DNA of 64,000 nucleotides from Burkholderia sp. IMCC1007 (GTDB lineage Bacteria; Pseudomonadota; Gammaproteobacteria; Burkholderiales; Burkholderiaceae), in NCBI RefSeq assembly GCF_027257875.1, contig NZ_JAPVQY010000001.1, positions 310,001 through 374,000 of the forward strand, given 5' to 3'. Position numbers and translations under genes: made by a program. Shown one piece after another: positions 26,836 to 36,456 of the stretch; position 1 is the first letter of the stretch; each line of letters begins with the position of its first letter. Below the pieces are notes generated by a model. It had not been told where the DNA came from and ran no database searches. It saw nothing but the letters and a program-made list of their open reading frames with translations.

Positions 26836-27366
26836 ATGAATAGGATTCCGTATCATACAGTGGACGATGCACCCGCTGCGTCGCGTCCCATTTTGCAAGC
26901 CATCGCTCAGTCCTCCCCGACAGGGCGTCCGATGAACCTGCACGCGCAGATGGCGCATACTCCGGCGGTGCTGGCGGCATACGCATCGTTGCGCACCGTG
27001 ACTGCTGAGCACGGCACTTTCGAGCCCAAGGTGAGTTGGGCGTTGAATCTCGCCACCGCGGCCACAGTCGGCAATGCCTACATGGTCGATATCGCGAGCC
27101 GATTTGCGCGCATGAATGGCTGGACCGACGACCAAATCGCCGCATTGCAGGCAGGCACCGCGACGAACGACGCGAAAATTGACGTGCTGACAAGCGTGGT
27201 CAGGGAGGCAGCGGCCCATTCTGGAAACGTTACCGATGGGACGTGGAGCGCCGCCCGACAAGCCGGCTGGAGCGACGAGCATCTGGCGGAAGCTTTCGCA
27301 TTTCTAGGGCTGACAGTGTTCACCGGATATTTCCTCAATTACGCGCAAACCGAGATGGACGCCTGA
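26836..27366 (+). CDS. Carboxymuconolactone decarboxylase/AhpD-like protein without CxxC
   Basis: This 176-residue protein has the helical AhpD-like pattern (MAHTPAVLAAYASLRTVTAE near 35; EPKVSWALNLATAATVGNAYM near 60). At the place of the redox CxxC it reads N-A-Y-M, so peroxidase activity is not expected. It may be a decarboxylase-type or structural member. A RBS is weak before the ATG. Confidence 0.8.
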   Translation: MNRIPYHTVDDAPAASRPILQAIAQSSPTGRPMNLHAQMAHTPAVLAAYASLRTVTAEHGTFEPKVSWALNLATAATVGNAYMVDIASRFARMNGWTDDQIAALQAGTATNDAKIDVLTSVVREAAAHSGNVTDGTWSAARQAGWSDEHLAEAFAFLGLTVFTGYFLNYAQTEMDA

Positions 27367-27730
27367 TCGGGCGTTTCGACTCGGCCGGGGTTGAGCGCCG
27401 ATGATTTGCTTCACTTGGGTTGTCGGCGAAGCGGGTGATGCACTTGGGGGCCCGCGCGCCGTTGTTGCTGGGATTGCTGGTGGCGGCAGTCGGGCTGGGT
27501 CCTGTTTGCGCGTAGTATTGACAACGCCGAGCCAGCGGGGGAAACGCCGCGTCATTGGTCCCAGCCGGCGCTTCTCGAGTTGCGTACGCACGGGAATACC
27601 CGAATGATCGGGCTTGGATCCTAACCAGCTTGCCGGCGGCATGCGGGTGTAAATGTTCGCTGACGCGGCGTTTCTGCACTACGCCCGATGGTCAGCCTCC
27701 GCGTCGAGAAAGAACCGTTCACATTCCCAG
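27367..27730. other. Intergenic region between convergent genes, nothing recognised
   Basis: No coding frame with family resemblance, repeat or terminator was recognised in these 364 bases, which lie between the AhpD-like gene and the convergent TetR gene. Confidence 0.35.
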
Positions 27731-28429
27731 TCAGCGGGCGCCGCCGTCGCCGCCGGATTCTCCTAAAAGCGCCACTGTCGCTTTCGAGGGCTCAGCGCAG
27801 AGCATGCTTTCGAACGTATCCGTCATACTGGCTACCGCATAAGCTGCCGACCAAAGCCGGCTGCCCTCCTTGTCGTCGCGACTGGCCTCCCACGCGGCGA
27901 GCGCGCCATTGCCGTAGATGCTGACGAGCGAGAGGCGATGGTCCACTATCGCCGGCGGGATATGGTGAAGCAGGCGTCGCAGTTGAGTATTGCAGCGCTG
28001 GTAACCAAGATTCCACTTGTTATCCAGCGCATCGCGAAGGAACTCCCGGTTGTTGAGTTGCAGATTGGCGATCATGCGTATGTACGTCGCCTGGCCCGTG
28101 CGTTCGGCCAGATCGAGCATTGGATTGATCAGCGCATCCAGAACCGAACGCACAGTAATCTCTCCGGTCGCCTCCAGGCTGTCGAGTCTCGCTTGCCGAT
28201 CCTCGTCAATGAGCCTGGCCCCGTCGACAACCAGCTCGCGGGCCAGCTCGACCTTGTTGCCGAAGTAATAGCGCAACGACGCACTGTTGCGCTGTCCGGC
28301 AGCGGAAATGATGTCCTGAACGGACACGCCATCCAATCCGCGTAACGCGAAAAGCCGCTGGGCTTCCTCTTTCAAGCGCGTGCGAGTTTCGGCCCCGTCC
28401 GACCGAAGGGTTTTTCCTGATGCGATCAT
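27731..28429 (-). CDS. TetR-family regulator
   Basis: This 232-residue protein has an N-terminal TetR helix-turn-helix (AQRLFALRGLDGVSVQDIIS, residues about 23-42, then SLRYYFGNKVELARELV) and a variable ligand domain. It is divergent, 62 bp apart, from the monooxygenase-esterase fusion, which it most likely represses until an aromatic or acyl ligand binds. Confidence 0.9.
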   Translation of the reverse strand: MIASGKTLRSDGAETRTRLKEEAQRLFALRGLDGVSVQDIISAAGQRNSASLRYYFGNKVELARELVVDGARLIDEDRQARLDSLEATGEITVRSVLDALINPMLDLAERTGQATYIRMIANLQLNNREFLRDALDNKWNLGYQRCNTQLRRLLHHIPPAIVDHRLSLVSIYGNGALAAWEASRDDKEGSRLWSAAYAVASMTDTFESMLCAEPSKATVALLGESGGDGGAR

Positions 28430-28447
28430 TACTTTACCGTTTCTGGT

Positions 28448-28474
28448 TAACTAACTACACTTAAATAACTAACT
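28448..28474. promoter_or_regulatory. TAACTAACT direct repeat in the TetR/fusion divergent promoter
   Basis: TAACTAACT occurs at 28448-28456 and again at 28466-28474, spaced 18 bp (nearly two helical turns). This lies in the only 62 bases between the two divergent genes and is the best candidate TetR binding region. TetR operators are usually palindromic, so tandem sites would mean two dimers on one face. Confidence 0.5.
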
Positions 28475-28491
28475 GGAGTGGAGAAAGTAGC

Positions 28492-30621
28492 ATGAAAGTC
28501 GTTGTCGTCGGTGGAGGCATTGGTGGGCTCACAACCGCTCTGGCGTTGCTGCGCCACGGAATCGAGCCAATTGTACTGGAGCGGGCGCCCCAGTTGACGG
28601 AGGTGGGTGCGGGGGTCCAGATCGCGGCCAACGGTACGATCGTACTACGTGAATTGGGGCTGGAACCCGCGTTGGCGGCGGTTGCTACCGTCCCCGAACG
28701 GTTCGATTATCTCGAGCTGTCTACGGGGCGATTGTTGTATGTGGCACCGCTCGGGAAGGAAGCGGAGGCGCGTTACGGCGCGCTGCTCTATAACGTTCAC
28801 CGGGCCGATCTCGTCGATCTGCTGGCGAAGGCGTTGCCACGCGACGTGATTCGCCTCGGTGCCGAATGCGCTTCCGTTTCCCAGGACGCCGACGGGGCCT
28901 ATGTCACCCTGCAGAATGGTGAGGTCATTCGCGGCGACGCCGTAATCGGTGCCGACGGCATTCACTCCGCTGTCCGAACGGCGTTGCGCGGACCCGAGGA
29001 GAAGCAGTTCGCCAACATCCTGATGTGGCGCTCCCTGATTCCAGCAGACCGGCTCACCGGGCTGAAGCTGCCGGTTGCGGGGAACAACTGGTTCGGCGTC
29101 GGCCGCAACATCGTGTCGTATTGGGTCCGTAAGGACCTCTATAGCATTCTTGCATCGGTGCCGGCGACCGAAGTGAGCCGTGAATCGTGGACGCAGTCCG
29201 GGGACGTCGCGCAACTGCGGCGCTCGTTCGAAGGCGCCGAGCCGACCGTGCAAAGGATGCTGGAGGCCGTCGACTCTTCGTTCATCACCGGGATGTATCA
29301 CCGCGATCCGATCGAGCGGTGGAGTGTCGGAAGAATCGCGCTGCTCGGCGACGCAGCCCATGCGATGGTGCCGTATCTTGCGCAAGGCGCCTGCCAGGCG
29401 ATCGAAGACGCGTGGGTTCTCGCCACTTGCCTTCGTAAGCACGGTTCGACCGGTATCCAGGACGCGTTGCAGGAATACCAGCAACGTCGTCAGCCGCGCA
29501 CCACGCGTATTCAAGCGGGAGCTCGATTCGTCGTCGATTGGGCGCACGAGCCCGATGAAGCGCGCGTGCGCCAGCGCAACGGACGCTTGAAAGGCCTGTC
29601 GCGAATCGATCCGCTCGCCGAGGCGTCGTGGTCGTTCGCGTGGGGGCATGACATCCTCGAAGCGGTCAAATTGCCGGCCGGTGAGGTTGTGGGGCTGAGC
29701 GCGGCGCGCGAAGGCAAGCGGATGGCACGTCCCGAAAGCCAGCGCGCATTCGATTTATGGAAAGAGGTATTCACGCCGGACGACATCGCCCGTGGCGACC
29801 GCGGTCAACGTGCGGCTTACGAACGGTTCCTGCTGGAGCAGTTTCCGGTGCCCGGCGGCACCGATGCGACGGAAGTCGATCTCCACGGAGTGAGCGCGTT
29901 GCGGGTGACGGCCGCCGGGGCAGGACACACGGCAACCGTATTGCACTTCCATGGCGGCGGTTATGTGCTTGGTTCGGCACGAAGCTCCGTCGAATACGCG
30001 AATCGTCTATCGCACGTCATGAACGGCCCGTGCTATTCGGTCGACTATCGACTTGCGCCGGAGCATCCGTATCCGGCGGCGTTCGACGACGCGCTAAGCG
30101 CGTATCGAGGGTTGCTCGCCACGGGGATAGATCCATCGACGGTGTTTTTGAGCGGCGAATCGTCCGGGGGCGGCTTGGCGTTGGCGTTGGCAGCGGCGTT
30201 GCGCCGAGCTGGCATGCCTTTGCCGGGCGGTGTCATTGCAATTTGTCCGCTCACCGATCTGACGCTTGGGGGCCCTACAGTCACCGCCAATTCAGGCAAC
30301 GACCCGGCAGCGAGTCGCGAGCTGCTCTCCAATCTCGTCGCTTCCTATTTTCAGGGCCACGAGCCAACGGATCCGATGGTGTCGCCGCTGTTCGCGGATC
30401 TCGCCGATCTGCCGCCGATATTCGTTTCGGCCGTGCGCGGCGAGGTGTTGGAAAGCGACGCGACGCGCTTTGCGGAGCGCGCGCGGGCGGCAGGTGTCGA
30501 CGTCACGTTGAAGATGGTGGACGACTCGGTGCACGTCTTCACAATCTTCCCGTTCTTGCCCGAAGCTGCCGATACGCTCGAGGAAATCGGCCAATGGAGT
30601 CGCCAATTGCTGCGCAAGTGA
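28492..30621 (+). CDS. Fusion of FAD-dependent aromatic monooxygenase and HSL-type esterase
   Basis: This 709-residue protein is two enzymes in one open frame. Residues 1-about 400 are a group-A flavin monooxygenase like salicylate hydroxylase: GGGIGG at 7-12, the DG motif at 155-156 (GADGIHSAVR) and GDAAH at 286-290. Residues about 415-709 are a hormone-sensitive-lipase-family esterase: HGGG at 487-490, nucleophile S557 in GESSGG, Asp about 656 and His about 681. Each half has its usual length, so it looks like a functional fusion. It may hydroxylate an aromatic ester or acid and hydrolyse the ester in one protein. The divergent TetR gene probably controls it. Confidence 0.88.
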   Translation: MKVVVVGGGIGGLTTALALLRHGIEPIVLERAPQLTEVGAGVQIAANGTIVLRELGLEPALAAVATVPERFDYLELSTGRLLYVAPLGKEAEARYGALLYNVHRADLVDLLAKALPRDVIRLGAECASVSQDADGAYVTLQNGEVIRGDAVIGADGIHSAVRTALRGPEEKQFANILMWRSLIPADRLTGLKLPVAGNNWFGVGRNIVSYWVRKDLYSILASVPATEVSRESWTQSGDVAQLRRSFEGAEPTVQRMLEAVDSSFITGMYHRDPIERWSVGRIALLGDAAHAMVPYLAQGACQAIEDAWVLATCLRKHGSTGIQDALQEYQQRRQPRTTRIQAGARFVVDWAHEPDEARVRQRNGRLKGLSRIDPLAEASWSFAWGHDILEAVKLPAGEVVGLSAAREGKRMARPESQRAFDLWKEVFTPDDIARGDRGQRAAYERFLLEQFPVPGGTDATEVDLHGVSALRVTAAGAGHTATVLHFHGGGYVLGSARSSVEYANRLSHVMNGPCYSVDYRLAPEHPYPAAFDDALSAYRGLLATGIDPSTVFLSGESSGGGLALALAAALRRAGMPLPGGVIAICPLTDLTLGGPTVTANSGNDPAASRELLSNLVASYFQGHEPTDPMVSPLFADLADLPPIFVSAVRGEVLESDATRFAERARAAGVDVTLKMVDDSVHVFTIFPFLPEAADTLEEIGQWSRQLLRK

Positions 30622-30783
30622 GCTATCGGCGGCACGCGTCGCGCGACGCGGTTTCCTGCGCGAACCATTCGGGCGCCGCGGATCGCGCATGCCGTCACGG
30701 GCGCCGTGCCCGTGACGGGCGCGCGAGAGCCCGATACACAGCGCAATCTCGCTGCATTTCATGGTCCATTGTTCGGAGCAGAC

Positions 30784-32442
30784 ATGACGGAAAAATCATC
30801 GCGCCAGCCGGTCGGCATGCCGCGCCATTTATCTGTGCCGGCGACGTCACTGTACGCCAATCTCGATGCATCGGCGAACCGCCATCCCGACCAAGTCGCC
30901 ATCCTGTACTACGGAAGCTCCATTAGTTATGGGCAGCTGCGAGGTGAAGTGGAAGCATTGGCGGGATTTCTGCAGCAGCACTGTGGGGTAGCTCGAGGCG
31001 ATCGCGTCGTGCTGTACATGCAGAACAGCCCGCAGTTCATCATCGCGTTCTACGCGATTCTACGTGCGGATGCTGTCGCCGTGCCCATCAATCCGATGAA
31101 TCGGGCTTCCGAATTGCAACACATCGTCGAAGACAGCGGTGCCCGTGTTGCCTTTGTCGGAGAGGAACTGATGGAATATGTCGGGTCATCGTGCGGCTGC
31201 CTGGACCACGTGATCCGCGCACGTTATGCCGACTACCTGCCCGACCGGACCGACCTGCCACTGCCCGACGTGTTGATGCAGGACAGTGCGCGATATCGCA
31301 CTCCGGCCGTCGGCGATCGCGTTGCTATCGTCGGTTGGGGCGAAGCGCTGGCTTTTGCATGCGCAGCACGTGAGCACACGGCGCAGGCAGACGATAAGGC
31401 AGTCATTCCGTATACGTCGGGGACGACAGGACGTCCCAAAGGCTGTATCCATACGCATCGAAGCGTGATGCATTCGACCGTTTCATGCGCGGAATGGCCG
31501 AATCTTGCGAACGATAGCGTGATGTTGTGTTCCGTTCCTCTATTCCATGTGACTGGCATGCAGAACTGCATGAACATGCCACTATTTATCGGCGCAACGA
31601 TGGTGATCATGACGCGGTGGGACGCGAAATGCGCCGCACGCCTGATTGAGCGCCATCGGGTGAGCACATGGGTCACCGTTCCAACGATGATCATCGACTT
31701 GCTCAACTTGGCCGATTTCGACAGGTTCGATTTGCGCTCTCTGACCTACCTGAGCGGCGGCGGTGCCGCGATGCCGCAAGCCGTTGCGCAACAGATTCGT
31801 GCCCGCCTGGGTATCCCGTATGTCGAAGGCTATGGGCTGACCGAAACCATGGCGGCGACGCACATCAATCCGCCACTGCAGAGCAAGTTGCAGTGCATGG
31901 GTGTTCCGGTCTTCGACACGTTTGCACTGATCGTCGATCCGAACACCCTCGCACCATGTGGCGACGGGGAAACGGGTGAAATCATCGTGAGCGGGCCGCA
32001 GGTATTCAGCGGCTACTGGAATGCTCCGGATGCCACGCGGGATGCATTCGTATTGCTTGGCGACAGGAAGTATTTTCGTACGGGAGATCTCGGCTACGTC
32101 GACAGCGACGGGTACTTTTTCGTCGTTGACCGCCTGAAACGCATGATCAATGCCTCCGGCTACAAGGTTTGGCCGGCTGAGGTCGAGTCCATGCTGTTCG
32201 AGCATCCCGCCATCCAGGAGGCGTGCGTCATTGCGACCCGCGATTCGCGTCGTGGCGAGTCCGTCAAGGCTGTCATTGTGCTGCGCAGCGGCGCCCATGC
32301 GACGGAGGACGACATCGTGTCTTGGGCGCGTGAGCACATGGCGTCCTATAAGGTCCCGCGCGTGATCCAGTTCGTCGTCAGCTTGCCGCGCACGGAAAGC
32401 GGAAAGATTCAGTGGAGACTTCTGCAGGAAGCGGAAGCGTAG
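30784..32442 (+). CDS. Acyl-CoA ligase (AMP-binding family)
   Basis: This 552-residue adenylate-forming enzyme has the P-loop YTSGTTGRPKG at 210-220, a YGLTE motif, the hinge GDLGYVDSDGYFFVVDRLKRM and the C-terminal catalytic lysine in TESGKIQWR. It would activate an acid to its CoA thioester, perhaps the product of the monooxygenase-esterase upstream (163 bp apart, same strand). Medium- or long-chain fatty acids versus aromatic acids cannot be told apart. Confidence 0.9.
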   Translation: MTEKSSRQPVGMPRHLSVPATSLYANLDASANRHPDQVAILYYGSSISYGQLRGEVEALAGFLQQHCGVARGDRVVLYMQNSPQFIIAFYAILRADAVAVPINPMNRASELQHIVEDSGARVAFVGEELMEYVGSSCGCLDHVIRARYADYLPDRTDLPLPDVLMQDSARYRTPAVGDRVAIVGWGEALAFACAAREHTAQADDKAVIPYTSGTTGRPKGCIHTHRSVMHSTVSCAEWPNLANDSVMLCSVPLFHVTGMQNCMNMPLFIGATMVIMTRWDAKCAARLIERHRVSTWVTVPTMIIDLLNLADFDRFDLRSLTYLSGGGAAMPQAVAQQIRARLGIPYVEGYGLTETMAATHINPPLQSKLQCMGVPVFDTFALIVDPNTLAPCGDGETGEIIVSGPQVFSGYWNAPDATRDAFVLLGDRKYFRTGDLGYVDSDGYFFVVDRLKRMINASGYKVWPAEVESMLFEHPAIQEACVIATRDSRRGESVKAVIVLRSGAHATEDDIVSWAREHMASYKVPRVIQFVVSLPRTESGKIQWRLLQEAEA

Positions 32443-32593
32443 CGCCGTAGCGCTTGAACCGTTCTGGTGCTGTCCTTGATTACGGACCTGCACTACGACC
32501 GGCAGCGTCAGTCAAATGGCAGAAGAGTCTCCGCTCGACCAAATTGATAAAAATGATTCGCAGTGCAAAGTAATAAAAAATTGGAGAACATGC

Positions 32594-33859
32594 ATGAAGC
32601 TGGTTGGAAGATTGCTCCGCGACGCTGTTCTGGAACGAAGAAGAGAGGAGGCTGGAAGATGCCGGCTCCGAGCGAAAAGCACTCACTGCGCGGGCGCGGG
32701 CGCGCGGCTGGAATTGCAGGTTTCGCCGTCGGGTAGACGGCGCACGCGTTCGACTGGGGCAATGTTCATGGGCGCGATTTCCGTCGCGGCGCTGTATTCG
32801 ACTTCGTCGGCTGCCCAATCATCGGTGATGCTCTATGGGCTTGTGGATTCCGGAATCCGATACACGACGAATGCGGACCGGGCTGGCGATTCCCAGGTTC
32901 GCCTTGTCAGCGGCGCCAGCGAGAGTCATTTCGGACTCAGGGGCATGGAAGACATCGGCGGCGGAACGAAAGTGCTGTTCCAGATCGAGGATCGCTTTCT
33001 TTCGAACTCTGGGGCCATCGATCCCGCTTACCCATTGTTCAACACGGCGATCGTCGGGGTCCAATCGAATACCTTCGGATCGCTCACGATGGGGCGGCAG
33101 TTCAATCCGCTGTCCGACGTCGTAATGCGTGCGTTCGTGACCAATCCGTGGCTTCCGACCTTTTACCAGTTCCGGCCGGAAGTCATGATGGCCCAAGGCG
33201 TATGGACCAGCAACATGGTCAAGTACGCAGCCCGATGGCAGGATCTGACGATCGAACTGTCATATGCGTTCGGCGGTAACGCTGGCGCGTTCGGTGCAGG
33301 GAGCCAGATCGGGGCCTCGATGCTGTATTCGCCCACCGCTCCATTGCGCGTCGGCGTCGCATACCTGGACTCGCGCGATGCCGTAAACAGTTCGGCGCAC
33401 TTCAAATCGTGGGGTGCCGGCGGTTCGTATACGGTCGGTAGCACGATGCTCATTGCGGGTTGGGCCGTGAATCGGCAGGACGCTGCATTCGTTGGAAATT
33501 TCCCGAATGGTCCCTTCAGCGAGGCCGAATTGACCGCGATCAAATTCAACACGTTCAGTGCGAGACAGATGTTCTTCGGTGCGGTAACGCAGCCGGTTGG
33601 GGCAGCCGCTCATTTTTCCGCGAACGTATGGCGTACGATCCAGACAGGGAAGAGTCAGTCATCCGATGGAAACGCGACGCAATTCCAGCTGCTCGCGGAC
33701 TATAACTGGACGAAACGCACGGATACGTATCTCGAGGCCGACTACTCGCTGTACCGAGGCGGCCTGGTCGGCGCGCAGTTCCAGGGAGTGAATGCCGTGA
33801 GCTCGGCATTCAGAACGACGCAATTCGGCGTCATGGCTGGCTTGCGGCATATGTTTTGA
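32594..33859 (+). CDS. Gram-negative porin (OmpC-like)
   Basis: A porin with mature start QSSVMLYGLVDSGIRY and C-terminal phenylalanine (LRHMF). The start is uncertain. ATG 32594 has GGAGA six bases upstream but gives an unusual 59-residue Arg-rich leader before the hydrophobic MFMGAISVAALYSTSSAAQ. ATG 32762 gives a normal-length porin but lacks the basic N-region of a signal peptide. It probably serves uptake for the enzymes upstream. Confidence 0.82.
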   Translation: MKLVGRLLRDAVLERRREEAGRCRLRAKSTHCAGAGARLELQVSPSGRRRTRSTGAMFMGAISVAALYSTSSAAQSSVMLYGLVDSGIRYTTNADRAGDSQVRLVSGASESHFGLRGMEDIGGGTKVLFQIEDRFLSNSGAIDPAYPLFNTAIVGVQSNTFGSLTMGRQFNPLSDVVMRAFVTNPWLPTFYQFRPEVMMAQGVWTSNMVKYAARWQDLTIELSYAFGGNAGAFGAGSQIGASMLYSPTAPLRVGVAYLDSRDAVNSSAHFKSWGAGGSYTVGSTMLIAGWAVNRQDAAFVGNFPNGPFSEAELTAIKFNTFSARQMFFGAVTQPVGAAAHFSANVWRTIQTGKSQSSDGNATQFQLLADYNWTKRTDTYLEADYSLYRGGLVGAQFQGVNAVSSAFRTTQFGVMAGLRHMF

Positions 33860-34403
33860 GGGTTGCCGTACCGTCATCTTCTAACTGCTTCAGCGTGGAC
33901 ATCGTTGCGCAAGCAGCGTGAGGTGACGGGCCGCACGCGCGTGTGCCGATGCCGATATCGAATCAGCGACCGATCGGGATGAACACGGGAGCAAGCGTGG
34001 CCGGATATGCCGTGGGCTTATCGGCGCATAATTGCCGCGGCTTCGACGGAGGCGCAGCTCGTCGTCGCGTCGTAGTCACGACGAGCGGCGTGACCTTCAG
34101 GGCGGCGGCGCCCGAATATTCCGCGGACCGCAAAGCAACTCCACCCGCCAGGGTGAAGCCACGTATGCTCATCTATCCGCTGGGCCTGCAATATTGTTAC
34201 CAGGATTCCTGGAGCAGTTCAATGCGAAGTTGATGTCTACGAGGGTGCGCTATCTGCGCTTGCAAGATAGAGGCAAGTCGTCAGCTTCCACTCGCGCAGC
34301 AACTCATCGTTAAAGAGATCGTCAACAATGCAGGTGTGGCGCGTCTTTTGGAGATTGAGCGTGAGAAGGTAGCACGCTTTGTATCGACGACATCCTTGAT
34401 CAG
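33860..34403. other. Decayed intergenic region
   Basis: No intact gene. Short open stretches exist but none is recognisable except for the nitronate-monooxygenase-like fragment that begins at its right end. The region looks like eroded coding sequence. Confidence 0.4.
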
Positions 34404-34631
34404 GTGACCGGTGTTTATCCGAAAGTAATGCGCGACGGATTGTTGCATTCAGGCGCCTGGAGTTGCGGCATGGTTGCCGGCTTGATTCACGACGTGCCGA
34501 CCGTCAAGGCGCTTATCGACGACATCGTCGGCCAGGCGGAGAAATGGATCGGGTCATCACTTCGATCGATGATGGGTGGCGCGAGCGTAGACAATCCGAA
34601 CCGGAGCTATGGCAAGGATGCTTCGGAATGA
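34404..34631 (+). pseudogene. Nitronate monooxygenase/flavin oxidoreductase C-terminal remnant
   Basis: About 75 residues contain GAWSCGMVAGLIHDVPTVKA, followed by a helix (DDIVGQAEKWI). This matches the last part of 2-nitropropane-dioxygenase-like FMN enzymes. The FMN-binding barrel is missing and upstream frames carry stops. Confidence 0.65.
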
Positions 34632-34873
34632 TGCCGCGATAGCAGTCAACCTATCCACACCTGCACGGCGCGGCGCGTGACGTGTTTGTGGTCACGGCGG
34701 ACGTCGTCGAGCGCGAACTCGCGCCCGCCACCGGTAGCGTGTATTGCTGACCAACGGCGATGAAACTGCTCAAAAACGGTTTTCTCGGTTGAAGTACGAG
34801 GTCCACCGGAGTAGCGTGATGAAGACTTTTTCCGGTGTTTCGTCCGACTTCCATCCGTTCTCGAGATGCGGCC

Positions 34874-35779
34874 ATGGATTATATCGAAAGCATGCGTATT
34901 TTCCGCACCGTGGTCGAACTGAAGAGCTTCGCCCGCGCGGCCGATCACCATGGCATTGCGCCGCCGGCGGTGTCGCGGACGATTTCCGCGCTCGAGAAGC
35001 GGATGGGGTGCCGGTTGTTGAACCGGACGACGCGCCGCGTGTCGCTCACCGAAGCGGCGGAACGGTTCTACGACAGCTGCGTGCGCATTCTCGACGAGGT
35101 CGACACGATCGAAGCGGACGTCGCGACACAGACGCGCGAGGTGCGCGGCGTATTGCGCCTCGTCGCACACACGACCGCGACGGTCTACTGGCTCGTCCCG
35201 CTGATCGCCGCGTTCGAACGGGCCCATCCGAAGGTCAAGCTGGATGTCACGCTGACGGAACGGCCGATCGATCTGGTCGGCGAGGGGTACGACCTCGGCA
35301 TCGTCGTCCCGTTCATGATCGTGAGCGAGACGACCGTCGTGCGGCGACTCGATCGAATGCCGCTCGTTATCGTCACGACGCCCGACTACCTGAAAACCGC
35401 ATCGATGCCCGTCCATCCGTCGGATCTGGCTGCGCATCGCTTCGTGCCGATCTCGCCGTCGATCCGTCAACCGGAGTTGCGCTTCCGGATCGACGGCGAC
35501 GATCTCGTCGTCGCGCAGCATTTCAACATTTCGTCGAATAGCCCCGCATTCAACCGCGAAATGGTGTTGCAGGGGTTCGGTCTCGGCGTCATGCCGATGG
35601 CGCTGGTGGAAAACGAACTGGCGTCCGGCACGCTGGTCCGGGTGCTGGCCGACTTCCCGCTCGTCGACGACGGCATCGAGATCCAGCTTGCGTACAGCAG
35701 CCGGACACTGCTCCCTGCCAAGGTTCGTGCGTTCATCGAGCACGCGGTCGGTTTCTTCGACGTCCCAGGAACTGCATAG
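34874..35779 (+). CDS. LysR-family regulator
   Basis: This 301-residue protein begins with MDYIESMRIFRTVVELKSFA and VSRTISALEKRMGCRLLNRT, the LysR DNA-binding domain, and ends with a full effector domain. It is of the group that often controls neighbouring efflux or oxidoreductase genes. The next gene in the same direction is MarR, 131 bp downstream. Confidence 0.9.
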   Translation: MDYIESMRIFRTVVELKSFARAADHHGIAPPAVSRTISALEKRMGCRLLNRTTRRVSLTEAAERFYDSCVRILDEVDTIEADVATQTREVRGVLRLVAHTTATVYWLVPLIAAFERAHPKVKLDVTLTERPIDLVGEGYDLGIVVPFMIVSETTVVRRLDRMPLVIVTTPDYLKTASMPVHPSDLAAHRFVPISPSIRQPELRFRIDGDDLVVAQHFNISSNSPAFNREMVLQGFGLGVMPMALVENELASGTLVRVLADFPLVDDGIEIQLAYSSRTLLPAKVRAFIEHAVGFFDVPGTA

Positions 35780-35845
35780 GCGACGCCCATGTCGTCGTGG
35801 CCGCAGCCACCCGTGCCGAGAGATCGTCCGTGCATTCTTGCGAGA

Positions 35846-35857
35846 ATTGATATCAAT
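35846..35857. promoter_or_regulatory. Perfect palindrome upstream of the efflux MarR gene
   Basis: ATTGATATCAAT is a 12-base perfect palindrome about 55 bases before the MarR start. MarR-family proteins usually bind such AT-rich palindromes, so it may be the autoregulatory operator. Confidence 0.5.
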
Positions 35858-35906
35858 CTTGTAACCCACCCGCCATCGTTCTCCGCAGAGTGCGGTACTA
35901 CGCTGT

Positions 35907-35916
35907 GTGCATGCAC
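35907..35916. promoter_or_regulatory. GTGCATGCAC palindrome at the MarR start
   Basis: This perfect palindrome overlaps the chosen ATG (35911) and matches the one before the efflux operon at 36409-36420, including the flanking TGTGT. It is a possible MarR operator for autoregulation. Confidence 0.4.
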
Positions 35917-36405
35917 TCAATCAACCTCCTTGACGATGACTGTTTCGCGCTCCGCCAGGCTTCGCGGCATATCTCGAAGCTCTACGAGCACCATCTGTCC
36001 GCCGTCGACATCACGCCAACGCAATTCAGCATCCTAGGCACGCTCGCCGTCAACGCAGGGCTGACCATGGCCGAACTCGCGAAAGCGATGGTAATGGACA
36101 GAACGACGCTGGTACGGGTGCTCAAGCCGTTGCTGCGGCGCGGGCTGGTGGCGACGCCGGCAGAAGGGAACCGCCAACGTCGGCTCCAGGCTGTGTTGAC
36201 CGAAGATGGATCGAAGAAGCTCGATGAAGCCGCCGTGCACTGGGCGGCCGCGCAGGCCAGCTTCGAACGCGATTTCGGTTCACAGCAGGCGGCGCGTCTG
36301 CGCCGCGAACTGTTTCGAATGACGCACGACACGTCGGACAGTTGGCCACTCCGGCAACTCATTCATGCCAATCCGGATATTGATACACGAAACATGCCTG
36401 GCTAA
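35911..36405 (+). CDS. MarR-family regulator of the efflux operon
   Basis: This protein of about 164 residues has the MarR winged helix (TPTQFSILGTLAVNAGLTMAELAKAMVMDRTTLVRVLKPL, residues about 32-70) and a wing with EGNRQRRLQAVLT. The start is uncertain: ATG 35911 overlaps a palindrome, while GTG at 35890 or 35905 would add a few residues. It lies 51 bp before the efflux genes in the same direction and is probably their repressor. Confidence 0.85.
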   Translation: MHSINLLDDDCFALRQASRHISKLYEHHLSAVDITPTQFSILGTLAVNAGLTMAELAKAMVMDRTTLVRVLKPLLRRGLVATPAEGNRQRRLQAVLTEDGSKKLDEAAVHWAAAQASFERDFGSQQAARLRRELFRMTHDTSDSWPLRQLIHANPDIDTRNMPG

Positions 36406-36408
36406 TGT

Positions 36409-36420
36409 GTGCATATGCAC
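36409..36420. promoter_or_regulatory. GTGCATATGCAC palindrome before the efflux operon
   Basis: A 12-base perfect palindrome lies between the MarR stop and the start of the outer-membrane factor gene. With the similar site at 35907 it makes a pair of candidate MarR operators. Confidence 0.5.
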
Positions 36421-36456
36421 TTGTTATCGGTTCAATGACTTGACGACCAGAGGGAA

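Noticed and set aside
26836..27366. Peroxidase (AhpD) annotation
   Set aside because: The catalytic CxxC is replaced by NAYM, so only the fold can be claimed.
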